Positions 32,653-40,547 of a DNA stretch of 42,138 nt are shown here, piece after piece (position 1 is the first letter of the stretch; each line of letters opens with the position of its first letter). Under the pieces are notes generated by a model. It had not been told where the DNA came from and did not search any database. It saw only the letters and a list, made by a program, of their open reading frames with translations. The translations under genes and the position numbers were made by a program. Source of the stretch: an uncultured Bacilli bacterium (lineage in GTDB: Bacteria; Bacillota_I; Bacilli_A; RF39; UBA660); contig CAKOZV010000009.1 of NCBI GenBank assembly GCA_934131695.1, positions 1 through 42,138 of the forward strand. Reading direction: 5' to 3'.

Positions 32653-32720
32653 TACCCCTCAAATTGCCAAATTGAGCACTGAATTTAACAAATTCACCTT
32701 CAAAGTACCCCTCAATTTGC
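32653..32720 (-). repeat. Two near-identical 16-base elements after ftsW
   Basis: TACCCCTCAAATTGCC (32653) and TACCCCTCAATTTGCA (32706) lie 53 bases apart between the ftsW stop and its terminator. On the transcribed strand each reads as an AATTGAGGGGTA-type element. Nothing else codes here; role unknown. Confidence 0.5.
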
Positions 32721-32746
32721 AATATCTTGGTTTCAAACCACAAATT

Positions 32747-33898
32747 TTATTTTTTTTTATTTTTTTCTTCTTCTCTTATTCTAGTTTCTATTTCTACCCT
32801 TTGAACAAAGGCTATAGCAACCATTAAACACAAGGTAAAACTACCTCCATAGCTAATAAATGGTAAAGGGACACCAGTCATCGGCATCAAACCTAAAAGT
32901 CCCATCAAGTTAACACAAATATGTAAGAATATATAGAAAAGAACCCCATAACAGATTAATGCTCCTCTATTTGTATAACTCTTTTTAGCTATTAAATAGA
33001 TTCTAAACAAAACAAATATATAAGCTAGAATAAGACCTATTCCTGTAACAACACCTAACTCTTCTACGATAACAGCAAAGATAAAATCAGTATAAGGTTC
33101 TGGTAAATATAAGTACTTTTGGGTACTGTTACCAAGTCCAACTCCTGTTAATCCACCATTATTAATAGCAATATAACCATTACATACTTGGTTACCTTCA
33201 TCTAATAATCTAGAACAAGGATTAGTAAAAGTTAATCTTTCTAACTGTCTTTCATGAATCAAAGTCTTACCCATCATAGTAAGAACTAAAGCCGCAAAAA
33301 GTACTAAAATAATACCAAAAGTAATAATTTTACCCTTTACCACTCTTGGTATTGGTACTATCAAAAACATAAAAATAACTATTAAAGAAAAGATAATAGC
33401 AGTTCCAAGATCTGGTTGTAAAATAATTAAGAAAGCAACAATTCCCCCAATAACTAATGGAATAGCACTTATTAAAGGACTAGATAACCTTTTCTCATTT
33501 AATTCATAATACCTTGCTATAAAAGCAATAATAACTACTTTAGCAAATTCACTAGGTTGAATTGTAATAGGTCCTACTTGAAACCAACTCTGAGCTTGGT
33601 TAGTAACTTTACCATATAAAAGCAAAGCAACTAAACCAGTTACTATTAGAATAAGTAGTGGCGTTGAAGCCATACCATATACCTTAGTATTAAACTTAAT
33701 AATTATAAAACTAACTAAAGCACTTACCCCTAGGAATATTCCCTGTTTAATAAAATAACCATAAGCACTCTTACCACTCATATAAGCAGTTACATTACTT
33801 GAAGAAAATACCATTATAAGACCAAAGAGAAATAATAAAGTTGTTACAAAGAAAAGTGGTTTATCAAGATACTTGATTACTTTTCTTGTCTTAGTCAT
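32747..33898 (-). CDS. ftsW: FtsW/RodA/SpoVE-type septal glycan polymerase
   Basis: SEDS-family lipid II polymerase with about 10 membrane helices in 383 residues. Visible signatures are ITIQPSEFAKVVIIAF, FLIILQPDLGTAIIF, YIAINNGGLTGVGLGNSTQKYLYLPEPYTDFIFAVIVEELG and MTGVPLPFISYGGSF. The polymerase Asp lies in PEPYTDFIF. It works with a class B penicillin-binding protein. Division (FtsW), elongation (RodA) and sporulation (SpoVE) forms look alike; the short cytoplasmic N-terminus and the PEPYTDFIF motif favour FtsW. It stands alone with its own terminator. Confidence 0.85.
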   Translation of the reverse strand: MTKTRKVIKYLDKPLFFVTTLLFLFGLIMVFSSSNVTAYMSGKSAYGYFIKQGIFLGVSALVSFIIIKFNTKVYGMASTPLLILIVTGLVALLLYGKVTNQAQSWFQVGPITIQPSEFAKVVIIAFIARYYELNEKRLSSPLISAIPLVIGGIVAFLIILQPDLGTAIIFSLIVIFMFLIVPIPRVVKGKIITFGIILVLFAALVLTMMGKTLIHERQLERLTFTNPCSRLLDEGNQVCNGYIAINNGGLTGVGLGNSTQKYLYLPEPYTDFIFAVIVEELGVVTGIGLILAYIFVLFRIYLIAKKSYTNRGALICYGVLFYIFLHICVNLMGLLGLMPMTGVPLPFISYGGSFTLCLMVAIAFVQRVEIETRIREEEKNKKK

Positions 33899-33983
33899 AA
33901 ATTGTTATCACTCCTCTCCTTAGTATAAATATATCACAAACTAACTAGTTTAGAAAGAAGGAATAGTCATTTTAATTAACATC

Positions 33984-34012
33984 TTGACATTATTTATCAT
34001 ATTCTATATTAG
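33984..34012 (+). promoter_or_regulatory. Promoter of the YjcZ-type peptide gene
   Basis: TTGACA (33984-33989), 17 bases, TATTAG (34007-34012). The stretch CATATTCTA inside it could serve a sporulation sigma factor. About 20 bases before the start codon. Confidence 0.4.
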
Positions 34013-34030
34013 AAAAAGGAGGAATCTATT

Positions 34031-34192
34031 ATGTATTACTACGGTGGAGGAAGCTGTGGTTGTGGCGGAGGAATGCCTTATTATCCTACTTATGGATATG
34101 GCTACTACGGACAATCTAACAGCAACTACGCAATCATTTTAGTATTATTTATTCTATTAGTTATCGTTATCGGTGCTAGATATACAAGATAG
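34031..34192 (+). CDS. YjcZ-family small sporulation peptide
   Basis: A 53-residue peptide with a Gly/Tyr-rich first half (YYYGGGSCGCGGG, YGYGYYGQSN) and a C-terminal hydrophobic helix (YAIILVLFILLVIVIGARY). This form is typical of YjcZ-type peptides of spore-forming Bacilli, which are inserted in the spore membrane or coat; exact function unknown. A strong AAGGAGG precedes the ATG. It is shorter than most gene-finding limits. A perfect terminator starts inside the stop codon. Confidence 0.85.
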   Translation: MYYYGGGSCGCGGGMPYYPTYGYGYYGQSNSNYAIILVLFILLVIVIGARYTR

Positions 34193-34215
34193 AAAGGTTT
34201 ATCCTTTCTTTTTCT
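34191..34215 (+). terminator. Terminator of the YjcZ-type gene
   Basis: A perfect 7-bp stem AGAAAGG/CCTTTCT with a 5-base loop and TTTTC after it. The first arm begins in the TAG stop codon. Confidence 0.85.
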
Positions 34216-34257
34216 TTAATTTTGTGGTAAAATAATGCAAGAAGTGGATGTGGTACT

Positions 34258-34806
34258 ATGTTAAAAACAAAAGAAATATTAGATGAAAAGGATAAAAGGC
34301 TAAGACTTATCAGTGAGGAAGTAACCTTTCCTCTTGCAAAAGAAGATAGAGAATTAATTGATAAAATGGTCACCTATCTTCATGATAGTCAAATAGAAAA
34401 ACTTGCTAAGAAGTATGATCTAAGACCAGGTATGGGGATGGCTGCTATTCAGTTAGGAGTTCCAAAAAGATACTTAACAATCGTTCATGAAGTTGCTGAA
34501 CAAGAATTTGATACTTATGTTATATGTAATCCAAAGATAATAAGTAACTCTGAAGAAAAGATTTATGTAGATATGGGTGAAGGATGTTTATCTATCAACC
34601 GAGATGTAGAAGGTATCGTTCCAAGATATGCTAGAGTAACAGTTGAAGGATATGATATAGATGGTAACAAAATAAGAATTAGAGCAAGAGAAGAATTAGC
34701 CATAGCATTTCAACATGAAATAGATCATTTAAATGGAATACTATTTATTGATCATATAGATAAAAACAATCCTTATAAAGATCAAGATAAATATAGAGCA
34801 ATATAA
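34258..34806 (+). CDS. def: Peptide deformylase
   Basis: Removes the formyl group from the N-terminal methionine of new proteins. The 182 residues carry all three metal motifs: GMGMAAIQLG (motif 1), EGCLSI with the ligand Cys (motif 2), and QHEIDHLNG (HExxH, motif 3). The length and the insert around residue 75 fit the larger type 2 enzymes of Firmicutes. GTGG-rich sequence precedes the ATG. A strong terminator follows. Confidence 0.96.
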   Translation: MLKTKEILDEKDKRLRLISEEVTFPLAKEDRELIDKMVTYLHDSQIEKLAKKYDLRPGMGMAAIQLGVPKRYLTIVHEVAEQEFDTYVICNPKIISNSEEKIYVDMGEGCLSINRDVEGIVPRYARVTVEGYDIDGNKIRIRAREELAIAFQHEIDHLNGILFIDHIDKNNPYKDQDKYRAI

Positions 34807-34807
34807 A

Positions 34808-34840
34808 AGATGAAGAGCAAAATTCTTCATCTATTTTTTT
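34808..34840 (+). terminator. Terminator of def
   Basis: A perfect 8-bp stem AGATGAAG/CTTCATCT with a 9-base loop and ATTTTTTT after it. Confidence 0.85.
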
Positions 34841-36638
34841 ATCCTAACTTTATCTGAAATGGATTATTCTTAGTTCCATCTCCTCCAGTGATTACTACAT
34901 TAGATTTAAGATTCATAGCCGGTTTTATAGCACAATTTAAATTGGCTTTAAGGCTACGAGTAGACCCGGCCTCTGAAGAATAATTAACAGAACTAGAGCC
35001 ATCATATGTAGGTGATAATAGCCAATAAGCTTCAAAAGTATCAAATTGACTTGACATCAATTCTCCTAATCTTAATAATCCGACTTTTCCAGTAGCTACT
35101 TTTGTAACCAAACTATTTCCTGCTACATTTTGATATTTTGCTAACTTATAATTATCACTTGTTAAGCCACCTAAATACCAAGTAGTATTATCCTCTATCA
35201 TATTAACTTGTTCACTAGTTAGATATGTTTCATTTTCTAAATAGTCATTATTTAAAAATGTTCCTATAACATTATCCTGTGAGAAAGTTCCATCACTTCC
35301 AAAAGTCATTTCTTTAAAGCTACCACTTTCTTTTAGAGGTATAGCACTTGCTATTTTCGTTCCTATTCCGTTTTCATGACTTACTATTCTATATAGATTG
35401 TTTTCCCCAGTTCCAAAACTTATATATTCTCCACTATATCTTGTTGACAGCAAAGTTCCAGATGATAACACATCATTATCGCCCTCCAATCTGTATGGGT
35501 CATCGCTTGTTCCTGCTCCATCTAAAATTTTTATATTGCTCTTCAAGTTTATAGCTGGACGAACACCACCCAAAGCAGTAGGCTCAGCGTTATACATACC
35601 AATAGATGTATTAGTAAGAATGTAAATAGTTGTAGTACTTTCACTATATGGAGTTAACATCCACGCACTTAATCCAGTTTTTAAATACCCATCTGCTTCA
35701 CCAGTACTTTCATATTCGTACTTATTTAATAGACCAACTGCATCTGTTACCATGGTTGTTTTCATTTGTGTATATAATGATGCATCCCAAACGCTATCCA
35801 TCTTAATAAATTTCTCTGGTTCTCTTAAATTACCTAGGAAACCATCCACACTTGTATCATTTAACCACTGTTCTATATAACTTCCCTTAAAAGTTGGTGT
35901 TCCGGATACATTATATGAAATAGAAGTAATATCCCACTGTGTTACTAATTTCACAGAATTGTCAGTAGTATCAATTGATACTGCTCTCCATAATTTCCCA
36001 CTATACCAAATATAGTTATTAGGATCAGTTCCAGTAATAAATGTTTGTTCAGAATCACTGGTGTCTATTTTTCCATTGTCCCCTACCCCTGCTAAGAGTG
36101 TTTCGCTTACTGTTAAACTGAATTTTTCTAAAGCACTTGCTCCATTTGGTAAGGCTAAATCAGAATTAATTAATCCCATAGAAGAGCCTATCTTAATAGT
36201 TTTATCTTTAGCACCTGTTATTTTAATTTTGTAAGTTAGACTTTTTCCTTTTTCAACTTCAATTCCTGTTACAGATGGAATAGTTGAAGAGTCAGATGTA
36301 TAGCCTAATGTTATAGTATCATCGTCCAAATTATAATAGTAAAGTGAATTTTTAACAGTTCTATCACTAGAATTTGTTACTGTGATAGTAATTGTATCAC
36401 TATCAGTTGTTGGTGTATATTCTATTACTCCTGCCCCATTAATATTAGCAGTGTTAGAGCCAATAGCCAGTATACCTGTTAAGTTTCCAGTTACAATACT
36501 ATACTTTTGTACTCCTTGAACAGTAAACCAGGCATAAGAGAAATATCCAACCATCATCAAAATACTTACCCCTACTAAAACAAACATATAAGTCATAGAA
36601 ATATTAGTATTAGATAACTTCTTTATTATATTTTTCAT
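34839..36638 (-). CDS. Membrane-anchored surface protein with two DUF6273-like modules
   Basis: A 599-residue protein with an N-terminal membrane helix (YMFVLVGVSILMMVGYFSYAWF) and a TasA/CalY-like segment up to about residue 190, then two similar modules. Each has an open strand (YIWYSGKLWRAVSID; NNLYRIVSHENGIG), a WL/FLN segment (IEQWLNDTSVDGFL; GTFLNNDYLENE), a WxLxP motif (AWMLTPYSES; YWLLSPTYDG) and a closing P-A-x-N-L-K-S-N stretch. This matches DUF6273-like domains. No LPxTG or other sorting signal is seen. The start at 36638 has GGAGAGG before it. It looks like an extracellular or spore-surface protein; function unknown. Confidence 0.75.
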   Translation of the reverse strand: MKNIIKKLSNTNISMTYMFVLVGVSILMMVGYFSYAWFTVQGVQKYSIVTGNLTGILAIGSNTANINGAGVIEYTPTTDSDTITITVTNSSDRTVKNSLYYYNLDDDTITLGYTSDSSTIPSVTGIEVEKGKSLTYKIKITGAKDKTIKIGSSMGLINSDLALPNGASALEKFSLTVSETLLAGVGDNGKIDTSDSEQTFITGTDPNNYIWYSGKLWRAVSIDTTDNSVKLVTQWDITSISYNVSGTPTFKGSYIEQWLNDTSVDGFLGNLREPEKFIKMDSVWDASLYTQMKTTMVTDAVGLLNKYEYESTGEADGYLKTGLSAWMLTPYSESTTTIYILTNTSIGMYNAEPTALGGVRPAINLKSNIKILDGAGTSDDPYRLEGDNDVLSSGTLLSTRYSGEYISFGTGENNLYRIVSHENGIGTKIASAIPLKESGSFKEMTFGSDGTFSQDNVIGTFLNNDYLENETYLTSEQVNMIEDNTTWYLGGLTSDNYKLAKYQNVAGNSLVTKVATGKVGLLRLGELMSSQFDTFEAYWLLSPTYDGSSSVNYSSEAGSTRSLKANLNCAIKPAMNLKSNVVITGGDGTKNNPFQIKLG

Positions 36639-36732
36639 TTTTATCCTCTCCATATTCTATATAAATAATAACATAAAAATAGTCTCTTTTGAAGATATTT
36701 TTTCCTAAACTGGAAAAAATAATTATCTTTTG

Positions 36733-36741
36733 CATACATTA
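36733..36741 (+). promoter_or_regulatory. Sporulation-type -10 box before cotE
   Basis: CATACATTA fits both the sigma-E (CATACAAT-like) and sigma-K (CATAnnnTA) -10 consensus, in a gene known in Bacillus to be made in the mother cell. A convincing -35 is not seen, and the leader would be only about 13 bases. Confidence 0.4.
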
Positions 36742-36759
36742 AATTGAGGAGGGATAAGT

Positions 36760-37314
36760 TTGGCGTCATTCAAAGAAATTGTCACTAAAGCAGTAATTGG
36801 TAAAGGTAAAAAACAATTTACTGATAACTTATCATTACAAGCTTTAAATACCCCTACTACTGTCCTAGGTTGTTGGGTAATTAACCATAATTTTAGTGGT
36901 GAAAAAATTAATAATATTGTAAATATTTCTGGTGGTTATGATATTAATGTTTGGTATTCTTATGATAATGATACTAAAACAGAAGTATTAAAAGAACATC
37001 ATGACTATAATGAAGTAGTTACTATTCAAGGTGATACTGGAAGTAACTCTAATGAAGAAATCATTATTAGAAATCTATCTGGTCCTAGTTGTATTAAAGC
37101 CGAAATTAATGGTAATAATATTTTAACTACTATTGAGAAAACTCTTGGTATTGAACTAGTAGGAGACACTAAAGTTAGAATTAATGTTGAAGATAGTTAC
37201 AATGATGACTGGGATGAGATAGCTGATAGTGATGAAGCAATTAGCAAACAAATAGATAATGAAGTAGTAGAAGACTATATAAGTGACAATGATTCTGCAC
37301 CACTAGACTCTTAA
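36760..37314 (+). CDS. cotE: Outer spore coat morphogenetic protein CotE
   Basis: Organises the outer coat of the spore. The 184 residues follow Bacillus CotE closely: KEIVTKAVIGKGKKQFTDN at the start, LGCWVINHNFSGEK, YDINVWYSYDNDTKTEV, then EEIIIRNLSGPSCIKAEI, and the acidic C-terminal tail (DSYNDDWDEIADSDEA). The start is TTG, with GGAGGG 6 bases before it. Its presence is strong evidence that the organism forms Bacillus-type endospores. A 12-bp terminator begins in its stop codon. Confidence 0.95.
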   Translation: MASFKEIVTKAVIGKGKKQFTDNLSLQALNTPTTVLGCWVINHNFSGEKINNIVNISGGYDINVWYSYDNDTKTEVLKEHHDYNEVVTIQGDTGSNSNEEIIIRNLSGPSCIKAEINGNNILTTIEKTLGIELVGDTKVRINVEDSYNDDWDEIADSDEAISKQIDNEVVEDYISDNDSAPLDS

Positions 37315-37349
37315 AAAGAAAAGACCTTTCCTTAAGATCTTTTCTTTTT
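37313..37349 (+). terminator. Terminator of cotE
   Basis: A perfect 12-bp stem AAAAAGAAAAGA/TCTTTTCTTTTT with a 13-base loop. The left arm overlaps the cotE stop codon. Confidence 0.8.
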
Positions 37350-37500
37350 GATTAATAATTAAGATACTTTATAACCAGTGTACAATATCTTTTATTATAA
37401 TTCCTTCGTAAGAATAACTATCCTTTTGTATTTTAACTGCAAAACACCATAACATTCACTCCAAAGAAATCATTTTTTTTAAAGCTTTTGGAGTAGACTA
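37350..37500. other. Gene-free stretch with one stem
   Basis: No coding potential is seen on either strand. ACTCCAAA (37458-37465) pairs with TTTGGAGT (37487-37494) over an AT-rich loop. No promoter or family was recognised. Confidence 0.4.
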
Positions 37501-37539
37501 AAAAAGGCATAACCTAATTTTTCAAGTTATGACTTTTTA
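37501..37539 (-). terminator. Terminator after the ABC ATPase relic
   Basis: On the minus strand CATAAC pairs with GTTATG with AAAAAG/CTTTTT outside one mismatch, followed by TTTT. The stop codon of the relic lies in the first arm. Confidence 0.65.
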
Positions 37540-37640
37540 ATCTTAGTAAGTTCATAGACTTTATCTGCCTGATTACAAACATTTTCTGAATGAGTTACTA
37601 TTATGATACATTTATTATCTTTATGAGCTAAGTCTGTGAC
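37527..37640 (-). pseudogene. C-terminal fragment of an ABC transporter ATPase
   Basis: 37 residues read VTDLAHKDNKCIIIVTHSEN and VCNQADKVYELTKIKKS. This is the H-loop (the His in VTHS) and the end of a LolD/MacB-type ATP-binding subunit. The frame runs straight into the left end of the IS200/IS605 element, and the rest of the gene is not found on the other side, so the gene was cut and the 5' part lost. The terminator after it is still intact. Confidence 0.8.
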
Positions 37641-37772
37641 ATCCTCCCCCACCTAAAGAGGTGGGGGCTTCCTTTCGTACAAAAGCGAACAGTCGGTTCT
37701 CGTTCGATAATACCAATGTACTAAGCATAAGCGAGCTAACCCCGTGTGTCCCACGGTTTATTTTGTTTTAAG
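37641..37772 (-). ncRNA. Probable omega (guide) RNA at the tnpB 3' end
   Basis: In related elements the right end is transcribed as the TnpB guide RNA. Here it has stems such as CCGTG/CACGG (37742-37756 region) and CGAAC/GTTCG (about 37685-37705), and the end hairpin CCCCCACCT/AGGTGGGGG. The guide part would be the bases just beyond the element, which start GTCACAGACTTAG on the minus strand. Inferred from family knowledge. Confidence 0.5.
37646..37667. repeat. IS right-end hairpin
   Basis: A perfect 9-bp stem CCCCCACCT/AGGTGGGGG with loop AAAG, the subterminal hairpin recognised by TnpA. Confidence 0.8.
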
Positions 37773-38867
37773 TTATGCGAGAACTAACCGCATACCCTCG
37801 TTTCTTATATTTATTGCAGCGTTTATATCCCTATCGTGATGTGTTCCGCATTCAGGACAATCCCACGCTCTGATACTCAAGTTTTTCGTTGCAGTATTTT
37901 TGTAACCACAAACGTTGCAAATCTGACTGCTTGCAAAAAATTTATTTACCTTTACAAGTCTTTTGCCTGTTTCTTCAAGTTTGTATTTCAGAAAAGTAAC
38001 AAACATTCCCCAGCCGTCATCAGCAACAGATTTACCAAAGTTCAGCGACTGCAACATTGATCTCATATCAAGATTTTCAATGCACACACAATCATAAGCA
38101 TTGGCTATCTGCCTTGACTGTTTATGTAGAAAATCTTTCCTTTGATTTGCAACTTTTTCATGAAGATTGGCAACTTTAATTCTTTGCTTACTACGGTTTT
38201 TAGAACCCTTTTGCATGAGTGATAGTTTTCTTTGCTCACGTTTCAGACGTTCTTCCGCTTGCCTGTAATATCTTGGATAAGCAGGCTCGTTTCCGTTGCT
38301 GTCCTTATACAATCCGTGCATTGAAAAGTCAAGTCCTAAAAAATCATGTAGTTCTTGTTCTTGTATTTGGTTTTCATACTCAAACAAAACGCTAGCATAA
38401 TATTTACCACTTGGAGTTTGGCTTATAGTCACGGATTTCAATTTATAATTAGACAAGATAAGTCTGTGTTGCTTTAGCTTTACAAGTCCGACTTTTGGAA
38501 GTTTCAGAAAGCCATTATCAATAGATATATTTCCGTTTACACAATTTGTTGTATAGCTTCTGCGATTGCTTTTCTTGGACTTGAATTTTGGAAAACCGAT
38601 TTTGGTGTTTCTAAAAAAACTGTTGTACGCCGTTTGCAAGTTCATTTGAGCGTTAGCCAAAGCAAGACTGTCAACCTCTTTCAACCACGGAAATTCAGAC
38701 TTATACTGTGCAGGCGTATTATTCAGCTTTTGCTTTGTTTTCCCATAATGATTAATTTTATCTGATAACATTTGATTATAGATAAATCGAACACAGCCGA
38801 AAGTTTTAGTAAGTATTATTTGCTGTTCTGTATTTGGATATATTCTGAATTTATATGCCTTATTCAA
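37773..38867 (-). CDS. tnpB: TnpB RNA-guided nuclease of the IS200/IS605 element
   Basis: A 364-residue protein with the TnpB start (MNKAYKFRIYPNTEQQ), a RuvC-type nuclease with D180 (FLGLDFSM), E264 (CVCIENLDM) and D347 (HDRDINAA), and a zinc finger (CNVC and CPEC at about 317-340). All key residues are present. TTG start at 38867, with AAGGTGAG 6 bases before it, overlapping tnpA. TnpB cuts DNA at guide-matching sites and helps keep the element. Confidence 0.95.
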   Translation of the reverse strand: MNKAYKFRIYPNTEQQIILTKTFGCVRFIYNQMLSDKINHYGKTKQKLNNTPAQYKSEFPWLKEVDSLALANAQMNLQTAYNSFFRNTKIGFPKFKSKKSNRRSYTTNCVNGNISIDNGFLKLPKVGLVKLKQHRLILSNYKLKSVTISQTPSGKYYASVLFEYENQIQEQELHDFLGLDFSMHGLYKDSNGNEPAYPRYYRQAEERLKREQRKLSLMQKGSKNRSKQRIKVANLHEKVANQRKDFLHKQSRQIANAYDCVCIENLDMRSMLQSLNFGKSVADDGWGMFVTFLKYKLEETGKRLVKVNKFFASSQICNVCGYKNTATKNLSIRAWDCPECGTHHDRDINAAINIRNEGMRLVLA

Positions 38868-39265
38868 TGTTTCTCACCTTGACTTTCTATATATTTTCGT
38901 ATCACTTCAATCGGTGCACCGCCTGTGGTAAGCAGACACAAACTATGACCCCAAAAATGTTCTTTCCAAAGCTTTTGACGTATTTGCAGAAATTCTTTCT
39001 TCAAAAGCCTACTGCTCGCACTTTTGTATGCGTTTATAAATTTGCTTATCTCTGTATTCGGATGTGCTTTGAAGAGAATATGTACATGATCTTTATCGTA
39101 ATTCCATTCTTGTAATGTAATATTGTATTTCGGTGATATGTACTCAAATATTTCCTTTACTCTATCCAATATGCAGTCATCAAATACTTTTTTGCGATAT
39201 TTTACAACAAGTACAAGACGATAGTGCATCAAAAATACTGAATGTGCATTATTGTCTAATTCCAT
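38864..39265 (-). CDS. tnpA: IS200/IS605 Y1 transposase TnpA
   Basis: A 133-residue single-strand transposase. The HUH motif is HVH (H60-V-H62 in KDHVHILF) and the nucleophile is Tyr125 (VIRKYIESQ). MELDNNAHSVFLMHYRLVLVVKYR is the family start. It precedes tnpB and overlaps it by 4 bases. Both catalytic parts are intact. Confidence 0.95.
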   Translation of the reverse strand: MELDNNAHSVFLMHYRLVLVVKYRKKVFDDCILDRVKEIFEYISPKYNITLQEWNYDKDHVHILFKAHPNTEISKFINAYKSASSRLLKKEFLQIRQKLWKEHFWGHSLCLLTTGGAPIEVIRKYIESQGEKH

Positions 39266-39346
39266 CGCATATCATCTTTCTTTATCGACTGACTTTATTA
39301 TATCATGAATTTTAGTATTCTCCAAGCTTAAGTAAACGCAATTCAT

Positions 39347-39367
39347 CCCTCACCTTAGAGGTGAGGG
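39347..39367. repeat. IS left-end hairpin
   Basis: A perfect 9-bp stem CCCTCACCT/AGGTGAGGG with loop TAG, similar to the other end hairpin. Confidence 0.75.
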
Positions 39368-39390
39368 ACTTCTTACTACAAAAGGTTAAA

Positions 39391-39419
39391 TTGACTAGCT
39401 AAATTGTAATTGTTAAACT
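39391..39419 (+). promoter_or_regulatory. Promoter of the unknown membrane-protein gene
   Basis: TTGACT (39391-39396), 17 bases, TAAACT (39414-39419), 18 bases before the start codon. The IS ends just before it. Confidence 0.6.
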
Positions 39420-39437
39420 AATCTTGGAGGCAACGAT

Positions 39438-40205
39438 ATGAAATATATTATTAATATTTTACTAGCTATCACTTTAACACTTACTATTTTATCTTTTAGC
39501 ATTACTCCTATTTTTAAGGATAATAATTTAGAAACTATATTAGAAGATACCAACTTATTAGAGGAAGTAAAAAGTTTAAGAAGCAATGACGATAATAAAA
39601 TAGGAATTATAATTGATGAGTTTTATAGTACAATGGAAGAGTACTCTATCCCTACTATTTTAATTGATAAAATAGTTGAATCTAATTCTTTTAAAGCTTT
39701 ATTCTTAAAAGCTTGTAACAATATAAAAGACTATATAGTAACTAATAATTCTACTACTATTCTCACTACTGATGATATTAATGAAGTACTTAGTAGTAAT
39801 CTTTTATTTATAACACGCATTTCTAAATCTATTGCAAGTAAATTACCCACTACAAAAGAGCTTACTAGTAACTATAATATACAAATAACTGTTTTAAGAA
39901 TAATGAATTCTATACTTACTAAAGTAATACTTATAATTATTGATTTATTATTAATTACTAGCTTAATATTTTTAAATAAGGAGAAGTATAAATATCTAAA
40001 ATACTTATCTATAAGTTTAATTACAAGTATCTTTATGTCTTTATTAATTTTACTTATTATTCCTTATTTTTCTTCTTTAGAATCATTATTAAGAGTATTA
40101 ACTATCTATATAATTAAATCTATCTTTGTATATTTATTAATTATATTTTCTATTAGTATTTTCTTATTATTTGTTAACCATAGTCAAAAAAAGAACTGTC
40201 CCTAA
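39438..40205 (+). CDS. Unknown membrane protein
   Basis: A 255-residue protein with a signal-anchor helix at residues 4-25, an outside region of about 120 residues with no family that I recognise, and three helices near the C-terminus (TKVILIIIDLLLITSLIFL, YLSISLITSIFMSLLILLIIPYF, IIKSIFVYLLIIFSISIFLLF; given in parts). GGAGG precedes the ATG by 9 bases. It converges on the ymcA-type gene and abuts it with no gap. Nothing here supports a function. Confidence 0.65.
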   Translation: MKYIINILLAITLTLTILSFSITPIFKDNNLETILEDTNLLEEVKSLRSNDDNKIGIIIDEFYSTMEEYSIPTILIDKIVESNSFKALFLKACNNIKDYIVTNNSTTILTTDDINEVLSSNLLFITRISKSIASKLPTTKELTSNYNIQITVLRIMNSILTKVILIIIDLLLITSLIFLNKEKYKYLKYLSISLITSIFMSLLILLIIPYFSSLESLLRVLTIYIIKSIFVYLLIIFSISIFLLFVNHSQKKNCP

Positions 40206-40218
40206 TCACAGTTCTTTT
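40189..40218. terminator. Bidirectional terminator between abutting convergent genes
   Basis: A perfect 11-bp stem AAAAGAACTGT/ACAGTTCTTTT with an 8-base loop. The arms code for the ends of the two genes and the stop codons lie in the loop. Confidence 0.8.
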
Positions 40219-40547
40219 ACTATGTCATGAAAGCTTGAAGATAATCCTTCTTTTATTAGTAATAAGTTATTATTTAATTCTTCTTCTTTTTGACTATAAA
40301 TATAGTATAGTGGAATAGATTCTAATTCTTTAGTTAAAGTATTAATATTATCTAGTAGTTCTTTATCTTGATAATTTCCCATAACATACTTTCTTTGTAG
40401 TCTTTTAACTTCTTCTATTTTATTATTAATTTCTTTATTAGATTTAAGTTCATGCCTTAGTTCCATATATTCTTTATATAGATTATCTTCTTTAATAGTT
40501 TTAACTAACTCTTTAGTCTTTTCTATTATCTCATCATCTTGATACAT
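40206..40547 (-). CDS. YmcA/YlbF-family protein
   Basis: A 113-residue all-helical protein. The pattern KEYMELRHELKSNKEINNKIEEVKRLQRKY fits Com_YlbF-type proteins. In Bacillus YlbF, YmcA and YaaT form the Y-complex that controls RNase Y, sporulation and competence. The gene lies just after miaB, the same neighbourhood as Bacillus ymcA, so YmcA is the better name. The start at 40547 is preferred to 40556; the two ATGs are 9 bases apart and overlap the end of miaB. Confidence 0.8.
   Translation of the reverse strand: MYQDDEIIEKTKELVKTIKEDNLYKEYMELRHELKSNKEINNKIEEVKRLQRKYVMGNYQDKELLDNINTLTKELESIPLYYIYSQKEEELNNNLLLIKEGLSSSFHDIVKEL

Larger units (their letters stand above)
37641..39375 (-). mobile_element. 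IS200/IS605-family insertion sequence, intact
   Basis: Contains a Y1 transposase (tnpA) and tnpB, both on the minus strand, between terminal hairpins of similar sequence (37646-37667 and 39347-39367), as usual in this family; no terminal inverted repeat or target duplication is expected. The base composition is higher in GC than the neighbours, and codon use differs (more G and C in third positions), suggesting recent arrival. The outer borders are estimated from the hairpins. Confidence 0.9.

Noticed and set aside
32623..32660. Resemblance of GTTTTAGAGG on the minus strand to a type II CRISPR repeat
   Set aside because: A single short match within a terminator; no array and no cas genes.
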